This document shows positions 18,891 through 31,735 of a DNA stretch of 64,000 bases, piece after piece. Numbering within the stretch: the first letter of the stretch is position 1; every line of letters begins with the position of its first letter. Below the pieces are notes generated by a model. The model saw only the letters and a program-made list of their open reading frames with translations. It had not been told where the DNA came from and made no database searches. The DNA lies in assembly GCF_963678975.1 (NCBI RefSeq), contig NC_089277.1, positions 24,874,672 through 24,938,671 of the forward strand, written 5' to 3'. Made by a program: the position numbers and the translations under genes. Source of the DNA: Dysidea avara. Its lineage: Eukaryota; Porifera; Demospongiae; Dictyoceratida; Dysideidae.

Positions 18891-21490
18891 TTGTTTCGCT
18901 TTCTTAGGTTTTTTGTCTAAGTTTTTTTTAATGCACGTGACTGCCGGCACTATATAACTTGCCAATATTTAAACAGGGAGTCCACTCAGCTTAAGCTGAT
19001 TTTTAATGAAACCCTTTAAACAGCATACAAAAATACTCAACAACACAAACATACACACCAGCAATAAAGACACTTGATTAAAATACAAATACTTAAATGG
19101 TAGCCTCCACAACTGTTAATGCCAAACTGTCCCATAAAATCATATTTCCTCACCACACCTACTTTGGGTATATTTTCCGTATGTGGTCGCGTGAGTCCCA
19201 CTTTTTATTTTATGCATGTAGCTATACATGTTCAAACGTCACCAACGATCAGTAGTTACGTACCATGCAGTAGCTATATAGTCCCTCGAATAGTTCTATA
19301 AAACCATTTGCAACCAGATTAAAATGTTTAAACAACAAAATAATTATATTCAGTACATAACTTAATACCGGTTGAAAATCTAGTCTGTAAATTCTCACAA
19401 GTTAACTTTCTTACATGCTTGATCACCACTATTACTTTAGGGAGTCCTTGCATGATCATTTTTGATCAAGTGCAAATTAACCTGTTGACTGCTTTATTCA
19501 ATTTTGATCCTGGTAGCAAATAGTTCTACCAGATCGGTATTCTGCGTTGTTTACAATGAACATGTGTTGAGAATCCAAACAACAGAAAGTGCTATATACA
19601 GGAGCACCCAAGACGAATATAGAAAAATTATTCCTAAGATATAGCTATATTGTGCTATAATATTTATATTGACATTTGATGTTGGCTCATTCTTTACTGG
19701 ATGATAGTTCACGTGGAAGAGCAAAATAATTGAAGGCAATACAGATTACAGTTTAAGAGTATAATAAAAGTTATCCCTTGTAAAGCACAGTTGTTTGCAT
19801 ATTCATATAGGTGCAACTCACTGCATGATGAAGGATAATGATAATCAATGAAGTAAGCAGTACATTGTACACAAACAGACTATAGCTACATTTCCATTAA
19901 AATAAACAATGCTTCTGTAATTCTGTTTGAAAAATAAGTGGTATCAAAGTAAGCCGGCTGTGTTACACTGATACAATTTAACAATTATAATCTATTAGTT
20001 CCATATTTTAGTGTACAGTACTGGATGTTAGTACACCAGAATCACCAGACCACTCCTAGCAACAAAATATGAAACCTAGCTTGTACTAGATTACAGAGGT
20101 GGGTCTTCAGAAACTATATCAATTGAAATGCCAGTACATGCATAGCTACTCACAGTATAGGCCATACACTAGGCTGAACCATGTGAAGTCCAACTACGTA
20201 TCACTGCCCAGCAAACCACTACTGGACCCTGGAGATACCTGTGTACCACTCAGGTAGGTACTAGCTAGAGTCAATTTGGGTAAGGGGAATTAGTATAACC
20301 CACTAATAAATTGCAAGTATATAGCAGTAAAGAATTTCCAAAAATTTTTAATGATCCCAATACCACTATGCGAGATAATACGTATGGACAGTTGGGCATT
20401 GTTTTCTTAATTGTCAATGGATCACTACATAGCTGGAGCAATGTGACTATTTTTAGCTTATGCAACAACAACAACAGCAACAATCGGTCATCACCAGATA
20501 TTGAATTGGAACTCTGCGATTACCAGTTGCAGGTGGTGTATAACTACGTTCTTGACAGAGCTACCTCATATACATGCATGCATGCACACAGCCACACACA
20601 TGCACAATGTCATGCTCTCAAACTCCACATACCTATGCTGCAGCAAATATTATTACAATGAAGTCACTAAACTTTGTAAAGTGTAATCCAAGCAAGTGCA
20701 ATGAATATAATTTGTGGGGCTGCTTACATCATTCAACTACATAAATTACAATATGCATCAGCCATTTGGGACCTCATTTATGTGCCAGACATGACTGCCA
20801 TTAATTAAAAGAATAACAAGCCAAATTAAACAACATGTTTTCTGAACTAAAATTGGCTCCTTACATATTTGCCAACTTATTTCAAGACTTACAATGCTAT
20901 ATAAAGGTCTTCATGATCTGATTACACTAAAAGTACATCAATACTCCTATCATTTTACACATTTTCAGTATTCATTCACTTAAATGGGCCAGCATACCAG
21001 GTGAATCCCAAGTGGCCATGGCATAATAGCATGCTCATGGAAGACAAACTTATATATTTGAGTGTAGGTTTTAAGTGAGAGCTTAGTTATTATAACTCAA
21101 ATCAATAATACAGACTATATACAACACAATAATTATCTATTTGTATACATGTTACAACATTATAGTCTAATACAACCATACTATCAGTAAGAGTTCAGAT
21201 TAGTGTAAGTTTTTAGGTAAGAATGCATCACATTCCCCCACATAAGACAGACTGTAGGTGGATTGTGCATGTTGATTTTGGAGGGAGTTTCAATTCTGAG
21301 TGCAAGTTGGCAAAAAGAAATCATTTTTGTCGCTGCTGCTTGAATTTTTACTTGTTGTAAGGACTGCAACTGTGGTACTTGTGGACAGTTGTGGCTAACT
21401 CTGTCAGTTTGAATGAGGTTTTTCCCAGTAATCCATTTATGTAAGAAATCTCTGGTTTTGCAGTGTAATTTTGTGTCATGACATTTTTAA
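18891..21490. other. 2.6-kb non-coding stretch
   Basis: AT-rich, no convincing exon on either strand. A worn SINE remnant lies near 20190-20265 (CACTACTGGACC...CTGTGTACCACTCAGGT, compare 26745-26790). There is a CAA run near 20463 and a CATGCA/CACA run near 20575-20605. Otherwise I see nothing. Confidence 0.5.
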
Positions 21491-21496
21491 TCTGTA

Positions 21497-21990
21497 GGAG
21501 TAATCTATATTTGATGGGGACATAGTTTTTGTCCAAGTGGAAGAGTTGCAGGACAATATTTTGATCATACAGGCGCCACAATGTTTGCTACTAATGTGAA
21601 GGGGGATCACAAGAAGATTGACCCTACATTTTTGGGACAAAACAAATACATTGGTAGGAAACACCAATGATGGGGGCATTGTATGTTATGTATCAACAAG
21701 GACTTCAATGCCAGCAAGATATTCCTTCGCTAATGGATGGACTAGGGAGTACTACAGATATCTCATGTCCTAAAAGTTACCATACACAATCATTCTCTGT
21801 AGTTTCTAATACACTACATTGTGATCACATATTGGCCTGGAGTTCTTCCTGGTGGGATCACTACCATGTGATTCTTATGAAGAGACCAGAGAGCTCACCT
21901 GTGCTTGCTACAATAAATGATTTCCTAAGATGTAATACAGGAGCGGATGGCCTCATGCAGTTGGTAAATTATTTTCTAGATTTTAGATGA
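21497..21990 (+). pseudogene. collagen C-terminal domain, copy 2
   Basis: Paralogue of 5407-5880. The start IRWG has become a stop (TGA) at the R codon, and the middle reads FCPSGRVAG and FDHTGATM. Frame changes follow. No Gly-X-Y triplets lie upstream, so the duplicated block begins exactly at this domain. It lies tail to tail with the SLC35F gene. Confidence 0.65.
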
Positions 21991-22579
21991 TAAGGAATCA
22001 GTGCTCACATTCCTAAACATATAGCCTCACACATTGTTCCTATCCACTGTAACTCTACGGTTTGTACAGTTAGCCATACATTTTTTTGTGTTGATCTCGT
22101 TACATCACTGTGTAAGCTACAAGACTGAGCAAAAGAAGATGCTAAATCTGTGCACAGGAAGAAAAATCACACACACACGCACGTATGCACAGACTAATAC
22201 ACCAAAAAAAATTTCTAATTTAATAAAGTCAAGTGAGTTACAATTACAATTGCCAAAATTACAGCACTAGCATTGGTGCATTCCTTACATGCAGGCATGT
22301 GATTGTGCTAATGAGTTACACATTTTCAGTTGTTGATTTTTCAAACTGAACATTGAGAAAGAGTGTTCTTTGACAAATATCACATGTCCCATTTAGTTAC
22401 ATAAACCATAAACACACACACACACACAAACACACACAGTCGCTAGCTATGGATGTGGCTTTCAAAATAAATTACAGTCTGTACATTTATACATATACAA
22501 TACCTGTAACATGCTGCTAATGCAACATATAGCTACATATACAGCAGAAGACTATACTGTGTCTCTGTTCACAACAAAA

Positions 22580-25500
22580 CTACTCTATATTGCCATTTTC
22601 TTTACAAATAATAGTATTACTAGTCAAAGAACCACGTGGTGAATGTAACTCTTTTACTGTTTCAGAATTCACACCACTTCCGGATCCAGTTGCATTTAAC
22701 AGTGGTGCTAATTCAGGATCACTCTTTCTACAAACACATCTCCATTCACACCACAGTGAGTTACAGTATGATTGCCAGTAGATGAGTGTAAAAGGTGACT
22801 GGTCTTTATCTGCACTAGGAGCTACCCTTGTGTTATATATCACCAAACCAAGTAGTATAAAACTGAATGCCACCAGGTAGAGGGGAGAGAACTAGAATAA
22901 ACAAATAAAATGTATATATAAAAGCATTAGGTAAACAACAGAACAGTTTAAGGGAAAGCTTATGTCACAATATACGTATCTTAAGAAAAATGTCTTATCG
23001 TGTACATATATATAGTGTAAATTCTATTTCCACGATTGCATTCTGATTATCAAGACAGACAGTAGTGTGTTGAGTATCCAAAGAAGCTGGCATGCAATAA
23101 CAGGAAAGTACAATTTTCACACATATGTAACTCTGTGCTCACTTATGTGTCTAATAGAAGCAATTTTTCTATTGGAGTTGCCCACAAGGTACATGGACAG
23201 ACCATTTAGCGAAGTGAGGAGTAACCACCACAGAATTATTTTTGGTGGCTTGAAGGAGATTTTAGTTGAATCAGATTTAAAGCAAATGTAACAAACATGA
23301 TTATTATAATAGTGCAGTCACCTTAATAGAGCATTCAATAATCATATTTGTATTTCACTCTATCTCAGTCTTTGATTACAACAAAAGTGGGCATGACCCC
23401 CTGTTATGTGCATCAATTACACAATGTAGAGAACTGCTGTTTTACAGCAAAATACAAAATAATGCATTCACACAAATATACTTACCACATTGTTAAATAA
23501 AAATAATCCAAACAGAAGATTATAAACATTTGCACAAAGAACACACAAATCAAAAATGGTAGCACTGGATATCTTCAGTAGTACAGTACAGAGGACATAG
23601 AAAGGATACAAGCATCCAACATATCCAGCAAAGCACAACACTACATATAAAAATGTACATAATATATACAATATCATTGTTATGTATGCACATACAAGGC
23701 ACAACATTAAAATATCTGACACAGTGATACAGTACTTTACATTATACATACAGTATTTCTTCAGGTACAATATGCTCATTGACAAAATACTCTAATTGAT
23801 CAGTCAATTCTATGTTCAGTTTCTTCGTAAATTACAAATATTTATTTGTGTTAACAATCATTGTATCCATAGATACACAAATAAAATATATTTATGCAAC
23901 ATGTCATCTATAATCATTTGTCACAGTATTAATGCTTTTCTTAACACAAGTACGTATTTGAGTGTTCGCATAATTTGTCTTAAATAGTACGAGATGTGTA
24001 TACCACGTGTACAATTTAATATACAACCAGAGCTACATAAGCCTACTGCACAAAGTGCTTGTATTTTATTTGCCGTATTGTTGAGTATACACCTGTAAAT
24101 TGAGTTTATTCCTGTTCCAACTGTCTATCACTATAACTCAAGACTATTCATCACAAAAGGCTGACACTTTGGCTATCCACTCCTTTGTTACTATATTTTG
24201 TTACTATACATAATAGTAGTACAATAAAAATGGAATTCAAGGAATGTGCAAAAATGGCTGGTTTTTGTTCAGCGGGTTACAAATGTTTTTTTTTTGGCAA
24301 CGTTGTCAATGACTACAGGGTTAATAAACATACAGCATTTATAAGCAGTACAAAATTACCTTTAAACACACCGGAAACACTTGGTGCAGTAGTAACACTG
24401 TATACCAACTCTCAAGTAAGAGGTCAGTGGTTTGATTCCCACTGTAAGTACATTTTTTGTTGTTGGCTTTAGACTACTTTTAGGAACACGTTTTTATGGG
24501 TATTTGAACATTCTATTAGAGTATATCAATCTTTTTCATGGTTTTCAGCCCCACTCCAAGAAGGATAATTTTGGCTTGATATCATTCTGAGGGGGGGACT
24601 AAGCCCCCTTCCACAGACTGAGGGGGAGTTCAGTTTCCCCCCACCACCTATTAAGTCTACAACTCTTTAAAGGACAGGACATGCTGGAGATGATTGAAAC
24701 ATCCTGGGAAGACAAGTACGGAGTATGGCCTTTATTAATTTTGAAGATTTCAGCATGCGTAATAGATTGTTATTTGGCTTTTACTGTGATATAATATCAT
24801 GCACTACTCCAGCTTGTTTCAGTACTTTTTATTGATGTGCTATGGTCCCTACTCTAGCTGAAATTCCAAATTTTTTGTGTACTTGTTTGTTAACTTTTTT
24901 TTGTATATAATATTATTATGATTGGTGAACCCACGCATACCGTGAAAGAAATGGAGCCGAGCGCCCCAGCTATATCAATTATTGTCTGAAAAGTGAAGTA
25001 TTCATTACACTCCGTTGTCAGCTATGTTAGACCCGTTAGACAGCATTACATGTTCGAAAAGCACCCCTGCAATCCACGCATACTGCATCAAAAGAAAGAA
25101 ATGGGCACGCCCCAGTTATATCAATTGTGACCAGATTTGCGAAAAGGTACCTTTTTCACACATAAAATTTGACACATTTTTTCAACTTCCAAACATTGTA
25201 ACGTTTGTATCATTGCAAGCATGTGACTGCAATTTTCCATGAATATGCCTACATTAGTTGGTGATACAAAGAGAAAGTCAATCAGTGCAAGGAGTCAACA
25301 GTTATGACATTTCGTTTGCTGGTATGTCAAATGTGTGGAAAAGGTACCTTTTCGCAAATCCGGTCACAATTATTGTCTGAAAAGTGAAGTATCCATTACA
25401 CTTCATTGTCAGCCGTCACACAGCAGTACGAGTCAAGAACTATTCAAAAAGCACCTCTGCAATCAAAGTACCCACTACACGACTTCCATTACGAAGGGGA

Positions 25501-28500
25501 GCCATCACGTGCTATCGCTAATCAACACTTTTCGCTGTCAGCAAAGATGAATGGAACACAAAGGAGGACACTGGTAACTCCATGAAGAATGCATTGTACA
25601 TACTGCGGTATGCCAAAAGGCACCTCTCGGGCTGAACCGACATCGAATAGTAAAAAAATCAAGCCTGTATGTAGCCTTAGCCGTTATCGAGTTACACTTG
25701 TCTGAAGGCATCAGTCGGTGAATTACTCAGGCAGTCAGTTACTCAGTCAGTCAGTAGAAAATTCCATTTAATATTAAAATTCCATAGCAACTTGTTGAAA
25801 ACGCTTTGGGTCAATTTGAAAACTTGCTTGGGCTTAGTTTTACCTAACCGATACTGCCTCATCGTCATCAGGGAAAAGTGAGGCTGGTTTTAAGAGATTT
25901 TTCATGGGCCACACCCACTCCTTTGTGGTCCCTACTATACAGTACTATCATAAGTACTGTATGATAACTCATATATTAATATTTCAGTGATGTAACTCAA
26001 GGATATTTCATTATATTACTTAGTTACCACAGAAGGTAATAATATCATATAAAGCGTTACATAAGTAATGCATTACCCCAACACTGGGCATAAATTATCT
26101 TGTCTACAAACTCTTGAAAGCCATGGGTAGTTTCATCTGTGCTGAATATTTCATATGTGTAGCTGCAGGACAGCAATAACAGGGAAAACAAATTACAGGC
26201 ACTTAATAAATGGCTATAGTTTATGAAGGCAATGTTAGGCAGAATTGACTGTTGTTACCACTTTGTAGTACTGTAACACTCATAAGGTATATGAGAATTA
26301 CATTTAGCTATAAAAAAGAATGCTACTTCTGTTAGGTTTTTTGAGATCCTGTTACACACACAAACATACATATGTACCTATTGGCAAACTCCACTGAATC
26401 CTTGCAATATTGTGTCTTTCCAAAACACATCTGTAACGAATTAAGATGCAAATATGGAGTTATTCACAGATAATAGCTTGCATAGTAGTAATCATATGTG
26501 CCTGTACATTCAAGTTATACACACTAGCATATCTTGTAACATTATATACTATAAGCCAAGTCATTTCGCCTATAAAAATCTGTCATAAGTTCCACAATTT
26601 AGCCACACATGTGCACACATGCATTGGCACACACACATACATACTGTACACACACACACATACATACTGTACACACACACACACATTCATAGCAAAATAA
26701 GCAAAGCCTTTAGCTGCCGTGCTAGCATGGTCACGTCTATCCAGTGAACCAGCACTGGGACACCTGTACGCTACTCAGGTGCTAGGAGTCAGCACAGGCA
26801 AATCCTCCTGGGGCAGGACTAGTAACCCACAGGAGGCTGTACCATGTCCCACAGGTGAAGGTTACTATGGACACCCGAGGTCCCAACTGGATCTTGTGTG
26901 AGACATGGACACCAGGTCTCATGGAAAGAAGTCATGGAGCCTGAAGTTCCACAGCGACCTCAACAAGACAGACAGTTGACCACACCAGGTACCCATTGAT
27001 GTTACAGCTGGGAGGGATACTTCCCCAGTTGACACCAGGCCCCGATATACAGCTGGGTAGACTGGAGTAATGTGATGTTAAGTTTTTTGCTCAAGAAAAC
27101 AGCAACACCACCAAATTGGCATACCTGGCATCAAATCTTGGAACCTTTTGATTACCAGGCCCGTGCTCTAGCCACTTTGCTATGCTGCCTCACACACAGA
27201 CACACAAACACACACAACACACACGTCACCATGAAATTATGAAACACTCACAATTGTGCAGAGGAGATGCATATACCAAATATTGAAATCATTCCCAAAT
27301 ACTCAGTAATTGAGCGTGTCTTGATAATGTGTTCCTGAGCAACCATGACAACAGAGTTAGTCATAGCTCCCACCAAACACAGCATATCACCCAGCACTTC
27401 ATTTCTACCTGTACAACAGAAAGGAACAGCATTACAAATGCTCACACACTTGTTAAAAATATCTCAGTATTACTTTGATTTTAAAAAATGCTGTTTAGAA
27501 CTAAAATTGGTCAAATAATGTAATAAATGATATGTAAATTACTCAGTCCATTCTTATAAAACATACACCTACAGCTGAAACATTCGAATAAATTTTCAGA
27601 ACAAGGGCACAGATAAAAGAACGCACACTGATTCACTTCCTTAGGCACGACAGAATATATAACCTGAGTACATGATGGTGTGTGCAGCAATTTCAACTTC
27701 AACTGTTAATGCATAAAATAAGAAAAACTATGCAAGCTTCCATAGTCATACCAGGGTGGCCGAGTGGTTAAGGCGTTAGACTTAAGATCTAATATGTATA
27801 TGCACACATGGGTTCGAACCCCATTCCTGGTATTTGCTTTTTTTCCTCTTTTCTTTATTTTGCCTGTTTTCTCCCCCTTTTTTCTTTCCTTTTTCTATTT
27901 ATATCAACCAATCCGTCTACAAGCTAACCATGTAATGAATTCTAAAACAAGGAAGGAGGGAACAACTTCTGTATGTATTTGTGTGTATGTACATGCACTG
28001 TATGTGTGTGCTGTGTTATTACTTCCAACAAACATGATGCTTATCAACTGTACCATGTGAAGAATTGTTGCCCTCAGAGTCAGCAAGAAACAGAGACACC
28101 ACTCCAAATATAGAAATAGTCATTCCAATGTAGTGTATCATCTTGTATTGTACTCTCAAGCACAGTAGGGATAGTATGACTGTACCAACTATGGTGAATC
28201 CATTAAGAATTGACTGTAAAAGACACACGTAAAGTACAAAAGTAACAGCACAAAATTTTGCTTTAAAAATAAGCATACATTATATTATGCATTTGCTTGT
28301 GTGTGTATGCATGTCCATTCCCGTGCTGCATTGATGAAACTGATAACACACCACTTGTTTATGGGGTGATATAGTACCCTTGTCCCTGAACTTTTAGTGG
28401 TGACAGCATGCAGGACAGGGTATTGCAAGTGAACAATACTCCAAACACAAGACAAAGCTTATAACTGAATATTTTAAGGGAAAAATATTTTTTTGCTGAT

Positions 28501-30029
28501 TTCAAGGTTTTGGGGGTTAACAGCAAAAATTTTATCCTTGAAATATTTAGACCTCCATATAGTCCAATACATTTTGGGAGTGTTTGAAAAATTTAAATTA
28601 GGTAACATTGCCCAACCTCGAAAAATTTGCCCCTCAAAATATCTTAGGCTATATGGTAAACAGTACCCAAATAAAATCATCAGATCCAGGTCCCTGCTAT
28701 TGTCCATGCATGGCCTTCCAGGATGGTCCTGGTCCCCAAATGTAAAGCATCCAAATGGTTACTGGATGTTCCTTATGGAAGAGGCTTGTGAAAGTAGACT
28801 CCCAAGCTGTTTTAAATTGTTTGTGTTGTGTGTGTGTGTGTGCACAGTATGCGTCCATTTAGTACCTCCATACCTCTATAAGTTATGATAGTATTGTTAC
28901 ATAGGCAGTGATGGGAGTAACGCATTACATATGTAACGCGTTACGTAATATTATTACTTTTGTAGTACCTAAGTAATATAACGAAATACGCTATAAAAAC
29001 AGGTAATATAACTCAAGTTAGTTTACTTACAAACGTAACGCGTTACCTAAGTAATATAGTTACTGTAACGAGTCTAATATTACGTAATATTATTACTACA
29101 AGTAACGAAGTTACTAATCTCGTTAGTAATCCACTGAGTAACGCCTAGCCACAACGAAGTATTGAAGCCTACTGAATGAAGCTTATTCACCAGCTTCTTA
29201 CTTATAACCAAGATTTGCACATTGCCCAACAACGAAATCATGTCACGTGATAAGGTGGTAGTTTCACACGTGACAGCTTATGGCTGTGGACACAAAGTAA
29301 TATAATATGTAATATTATTACAGTTACTTTATTTTATGGGTAATATGTAACTGTAACTAAATAGTTTAGCTGCAAGTAATATGTAATATGTAACTTGTTA
29401 CTTTTAAAAAGTAACTTGCCCAACACTGTACATAGGTACACACATCCCTACTGGTGTATATTTTCAACATTACTTAGTTCATAGATAACGTACGGTATGT
29501 ACCCCTATAGTGCACACAATTTGCAGGGCATAAAAATGACACATTTTGCATGCTATATAGCTTTCCCTATATCAGTTGGAACCATAAAGTTCCTGAGAAT
29601 TTATAGCAAAATATCAGCAAATGTAACATTCGTAGCTACCATACTTTGTCATACCTGAGCACTAGCAATAGTGGTATACTGGTATGCAAACACATTGAGG
29701 TAGTTCGTCTCAACATCTAAGACTGCTAGTAGAACATATTCCCACCAGTGTTCTCTGATCACTCTATCAATATCACCTCTACATGCTAAAGCTACTCCAA
29801 ATGTTAGGAACAATGCAATATAGTTGGGAAAAGTTTGTGTACAAGCTACATTCTCCACATCATAGTGTAGTTGTAGTAACTGACTGAATACTCCAGTACC
29901 ACTCAATAGTAACGCCATAATCTGACCAATGATCAGAGTTAGGATGAAAGCCCTGCTTGGAACACACGTGTATGACAGCGTCTAGTGCAGTCGCCAAAGT
30001 ACTCACCTGTATTTTTCCGAGCACTCCAT
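22580..30029 (-). CDS. SLC35F1/F2-type membrane transporter, gene A
   Basis: Seven exons, all with GT-AG borders: 30029-30007, 29952-29655, 28213-28054, 27408-27252, 26430-26378, 23640-23486 and 22891-22580, giving 1158 nt or 385 residues, the length of human SLC35F2. Start MECSEKYR leads into the first helix, FILTLIIGQIMALLLSGTG. Family blocks include REHWWEYVLL, NYLNVFAYQYTTIASAQ (the QYT motif), YKMIHYIGM, AQEHIIKTRS...EYLGM, and LKISSATIFDL...NLLFGLFLF. Ten helices are expected, in the drug/metabolite transporter fold. Substrate is unknown; human SLC35F2 takes up YM155 and has been reported to carry queuine. Introns hold a tRNA gene, a SINE and two MITEs. Gene B upstream is its tandem paralogue with identical intron positions and phases. 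The tail after the last helix carries WCEWRCVC. Confidence 0.93.
24052..24300 (+). repeat. dispersed repeat, shared with 39325-39545
   Basis: TTGAGTTTATTCCTGT...CCAACTGTCTA and AAAATGGAATTC blocks occur in the same order at both sites, one in the exon 6-5 intron of gene A and one upstream of exon 4 in gene B. No coding frame is shared. Confidence 0.7.
24500..24655 (+). repeat. repeat segment shared with 15140-15300
   Basis: Starts with a reversed CTCTAATAGARCAGTCA-type motif, then GGTTTTCAGCCCCACTCC and GATATCATTCTGAGGGGG, and ends in G- and C-rich runs, as in the centre of the long inverted repeat. Confidence 0.75.
25127..25367. mobile_element. MITE with GTGACC ends and AATT target duplication
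   Basis: 241 bp with inverted ends GTGACCAGATTTGCGAAAAG and complement, each followed by a GGTACCTTTT block. Both sides carry AATT. The surrounding 130-bp unit is itself duplicated; the upstream unit (near 24965-24990) reads CTATATCAATTATTGTCTG without insert, so the empty site is present in the same window. Confidence 0.88.
26719..27190 (-). repeat. tRNA-derived SINE, family B copy 1
   Basis: On the minus strand it starts with a tRNA-like head (GTGAGGCAGCATAGCAAAG, TGGCTAGAGCAC, then GGTTCCAAGATTTGATGCC as the B box) and runs into a 400-bp body. The closest relative is 56745-57157, same strand; a decayed third copy is at 50405-50620 on the plus strand. It lies in an intron of gene A. Confidence 0.75.
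27750..27832 (+). tRNA. tRNA-Leu (anticodon UAA)
   Basis: A full cloverleaf. The acceptor ACCAGGG pairs with TCCTGGT with one mismatch. The D arm is GGCCGAGTGGTTAAGGC. The anticodon stem TTAGA/TCTAA surrounds CTTAAGA with anticodon TAA. A class II long variable arm TATGTATATGCACAC follows, as required for leucine, then the T arm ATGGG-TTCGAAC-CCCAT. Discriminator base A. A TTTGCTTTTTTT tract just downstream is a fitting pol III terminator. There is no intron. The gene lies antisense in the exon 4-3 intron of transporter gene A. Unlike the SINE heads in the window it is intact. Confidence 0.93.
28906..29428. mobile_element. hAT-type MITE with CAGTGATGGG ends
   Basis: 523 bp between 8-bp duplications TACATAGG (28898-28905 and 29429-29436). 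The ends are CAGTGATGGGAGTAAC and GTAACTTGCCCAACACTG. The interior is a dense array of GTAATATTAC/GTTAC words. The element at 45514-46537 belongs to the same broad type. Confidence 0.92.
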
Positions 30030-30400
30030 GATATACAAGTGGAGTGGTCACTTTAATACTAATAGGAGAAAACTCCCATGCAACTGTCTCCTCCTGCCTG
30101 TAATCACGAGCCTCGCCACGCCTTCTTCTTTAAAGCGCTTGCTTTTTCAAAAGTTGTAGTAGGCGCGGGCGCTTATATTCATAAGCGCTGATTAGGAAAT
30201 TTTGACGAATTCACGCTCCAGCAGATTTGACGAATAAAATGTTGACGAAAATCAAGAAATTGCAGACAAAACCTGTACGGCTGTACTTTTAAAGGCACTT
30301 ATAAACATTTAAATTTGACGAATTACACCGATTCGTCAATTTTTTTGACGTCAAGATTTCCTTGCATACCTTGACGGTACGGCCAGGGTTTCCATTCTTT
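30030..30400 (-). promoter_or_regulatory. upstream region of transporter gene A
   Basis: Directly upstream of the gene A start. Between 30190 and 30375 the word TTTGACGAAT or its complement occurs about six times, ending in a TTGACGTCAAG palindrome, a CRE-like TGACGTCA. A AAAGCGCTTGC/ATAAGCGCTGA pair is also present. Promoter function is inferred from position only. Confidence 0.35.
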
Positions 30401-30901
30401 TCAGTGTACTCAACATACTATTGGTGTAATAGTTTATACTAGGTATCTGTCATTCTAGCTTTAGGTCTGTCATTCTAGTTGTAGCATTGTATTTAAACAC
30501 AGGTTTTGTATTGTAATATAATTATTTCTGTTTGATAAGGCACTTCTTAATCTCTTCAGTATAATTCACCATCTCTGCCAGCTCCTCTTTGCTTGTTGCT
30601 TCTTTCTTACTTCTTCCAACAGTGAAGGGGTAAACTATGGAGTTGGACGATGACACAAGCTAGTACAGTTGAGCAACTTCACTGCATGGAACAAATGAAT
30701 AAAGACAATCAAGCAAAATTCCCTAAAAAAATGACCACATATCATCAACAGAATTGTATATATCCATGACAGCTATATAGCTCTTCTGTTATGCCTTATC
30801 AGTCAGTAAGTCAAGTCATTAAGTCTAAGTCCCTGAAATTAGGTTAGGTAATCCTAAGGCTGCAGCACATGTTGCTGTAGACCTTCAGTGCTGGTCACTG
30901 T

Positions 30902-31345
30902 TAGGGACCCGCCGATTATGCTCATAATTTTACCTATTATGCTATGCTGCACTGCTCAAAAATTTACCTATTATGCTTAAATTTATGCTCAATACTTACC
31001 CATTATGCTCAAATTATGCCCAATTATTTATGCCTCAGTTCTCATGCTCTGTTAATGATTTCCAGTTTATGGATAAATAATAAGTGGCTGAAGCACAAAC
31101 TTACTTGTCAAAATGCATATTACAAAAAATCGATATACTCTAATAGAACAGTCAGGTATATGATTGTTCTATTAGAGTTACTGACTGTTCTATTAGAGTA
31201 TATCGATCTTTCTGTGATAGCTACTTTGATAAGCGAGAATTCATACTATTACACAAATATCCTACCTATTATGCTAGCATTATGCTCAATGCTTTCAGGC
31301 ACCTATTATGCTCATAATTATGCCAGCATAATCGGCGGGTCCCTA
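30902..31345. mobile_element. hAT-type MITE with TAGGGACCCGCC ends, copy 2
   Basis: 444 bp between 8-bp duplications GTCACTGT (30894-30901 and 31346-31353). Same ends and body as 11863-12287. The central palindrome (31127-31206) holds three copies of the CTCTAATAGARCAGTCA motif here rather than two. It lies between the two transporter genes and is followed by an ATA/ATAAT run. Confidence 0.93.
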
Positions 31346-31735
31346 GTCACTGTAAAGTGCTAATAATAATAATAATAAATAATAATAATAATAATAGCTA
31401 GCAGCTAGCTTTTGCAAAGCTATAATATACATAGCCAACTTCAAAGGAATTAGCACTGAGGCCAGGCAACTCACTATGAGCCATGTTGGCCCATGTACAA
31501 GGCATTAAAACAGACTCCTAAATGCTTAGCTAAAATACTGTATAATTGTACAACAAGTGTAACTATAGTTATAAAACTAAATGAGTAGCAAATTTATTGT
31601 AGTATAGCTACATTCATTAAAGTGTTCATGTATGTGTGATTGTGTGCAAGTTAATACATTAAAAATTAATCATTACAAAATATTTGTACTGAATTCTATA
31701 TTACATACACATATACAATAAATAAATAAATACAA

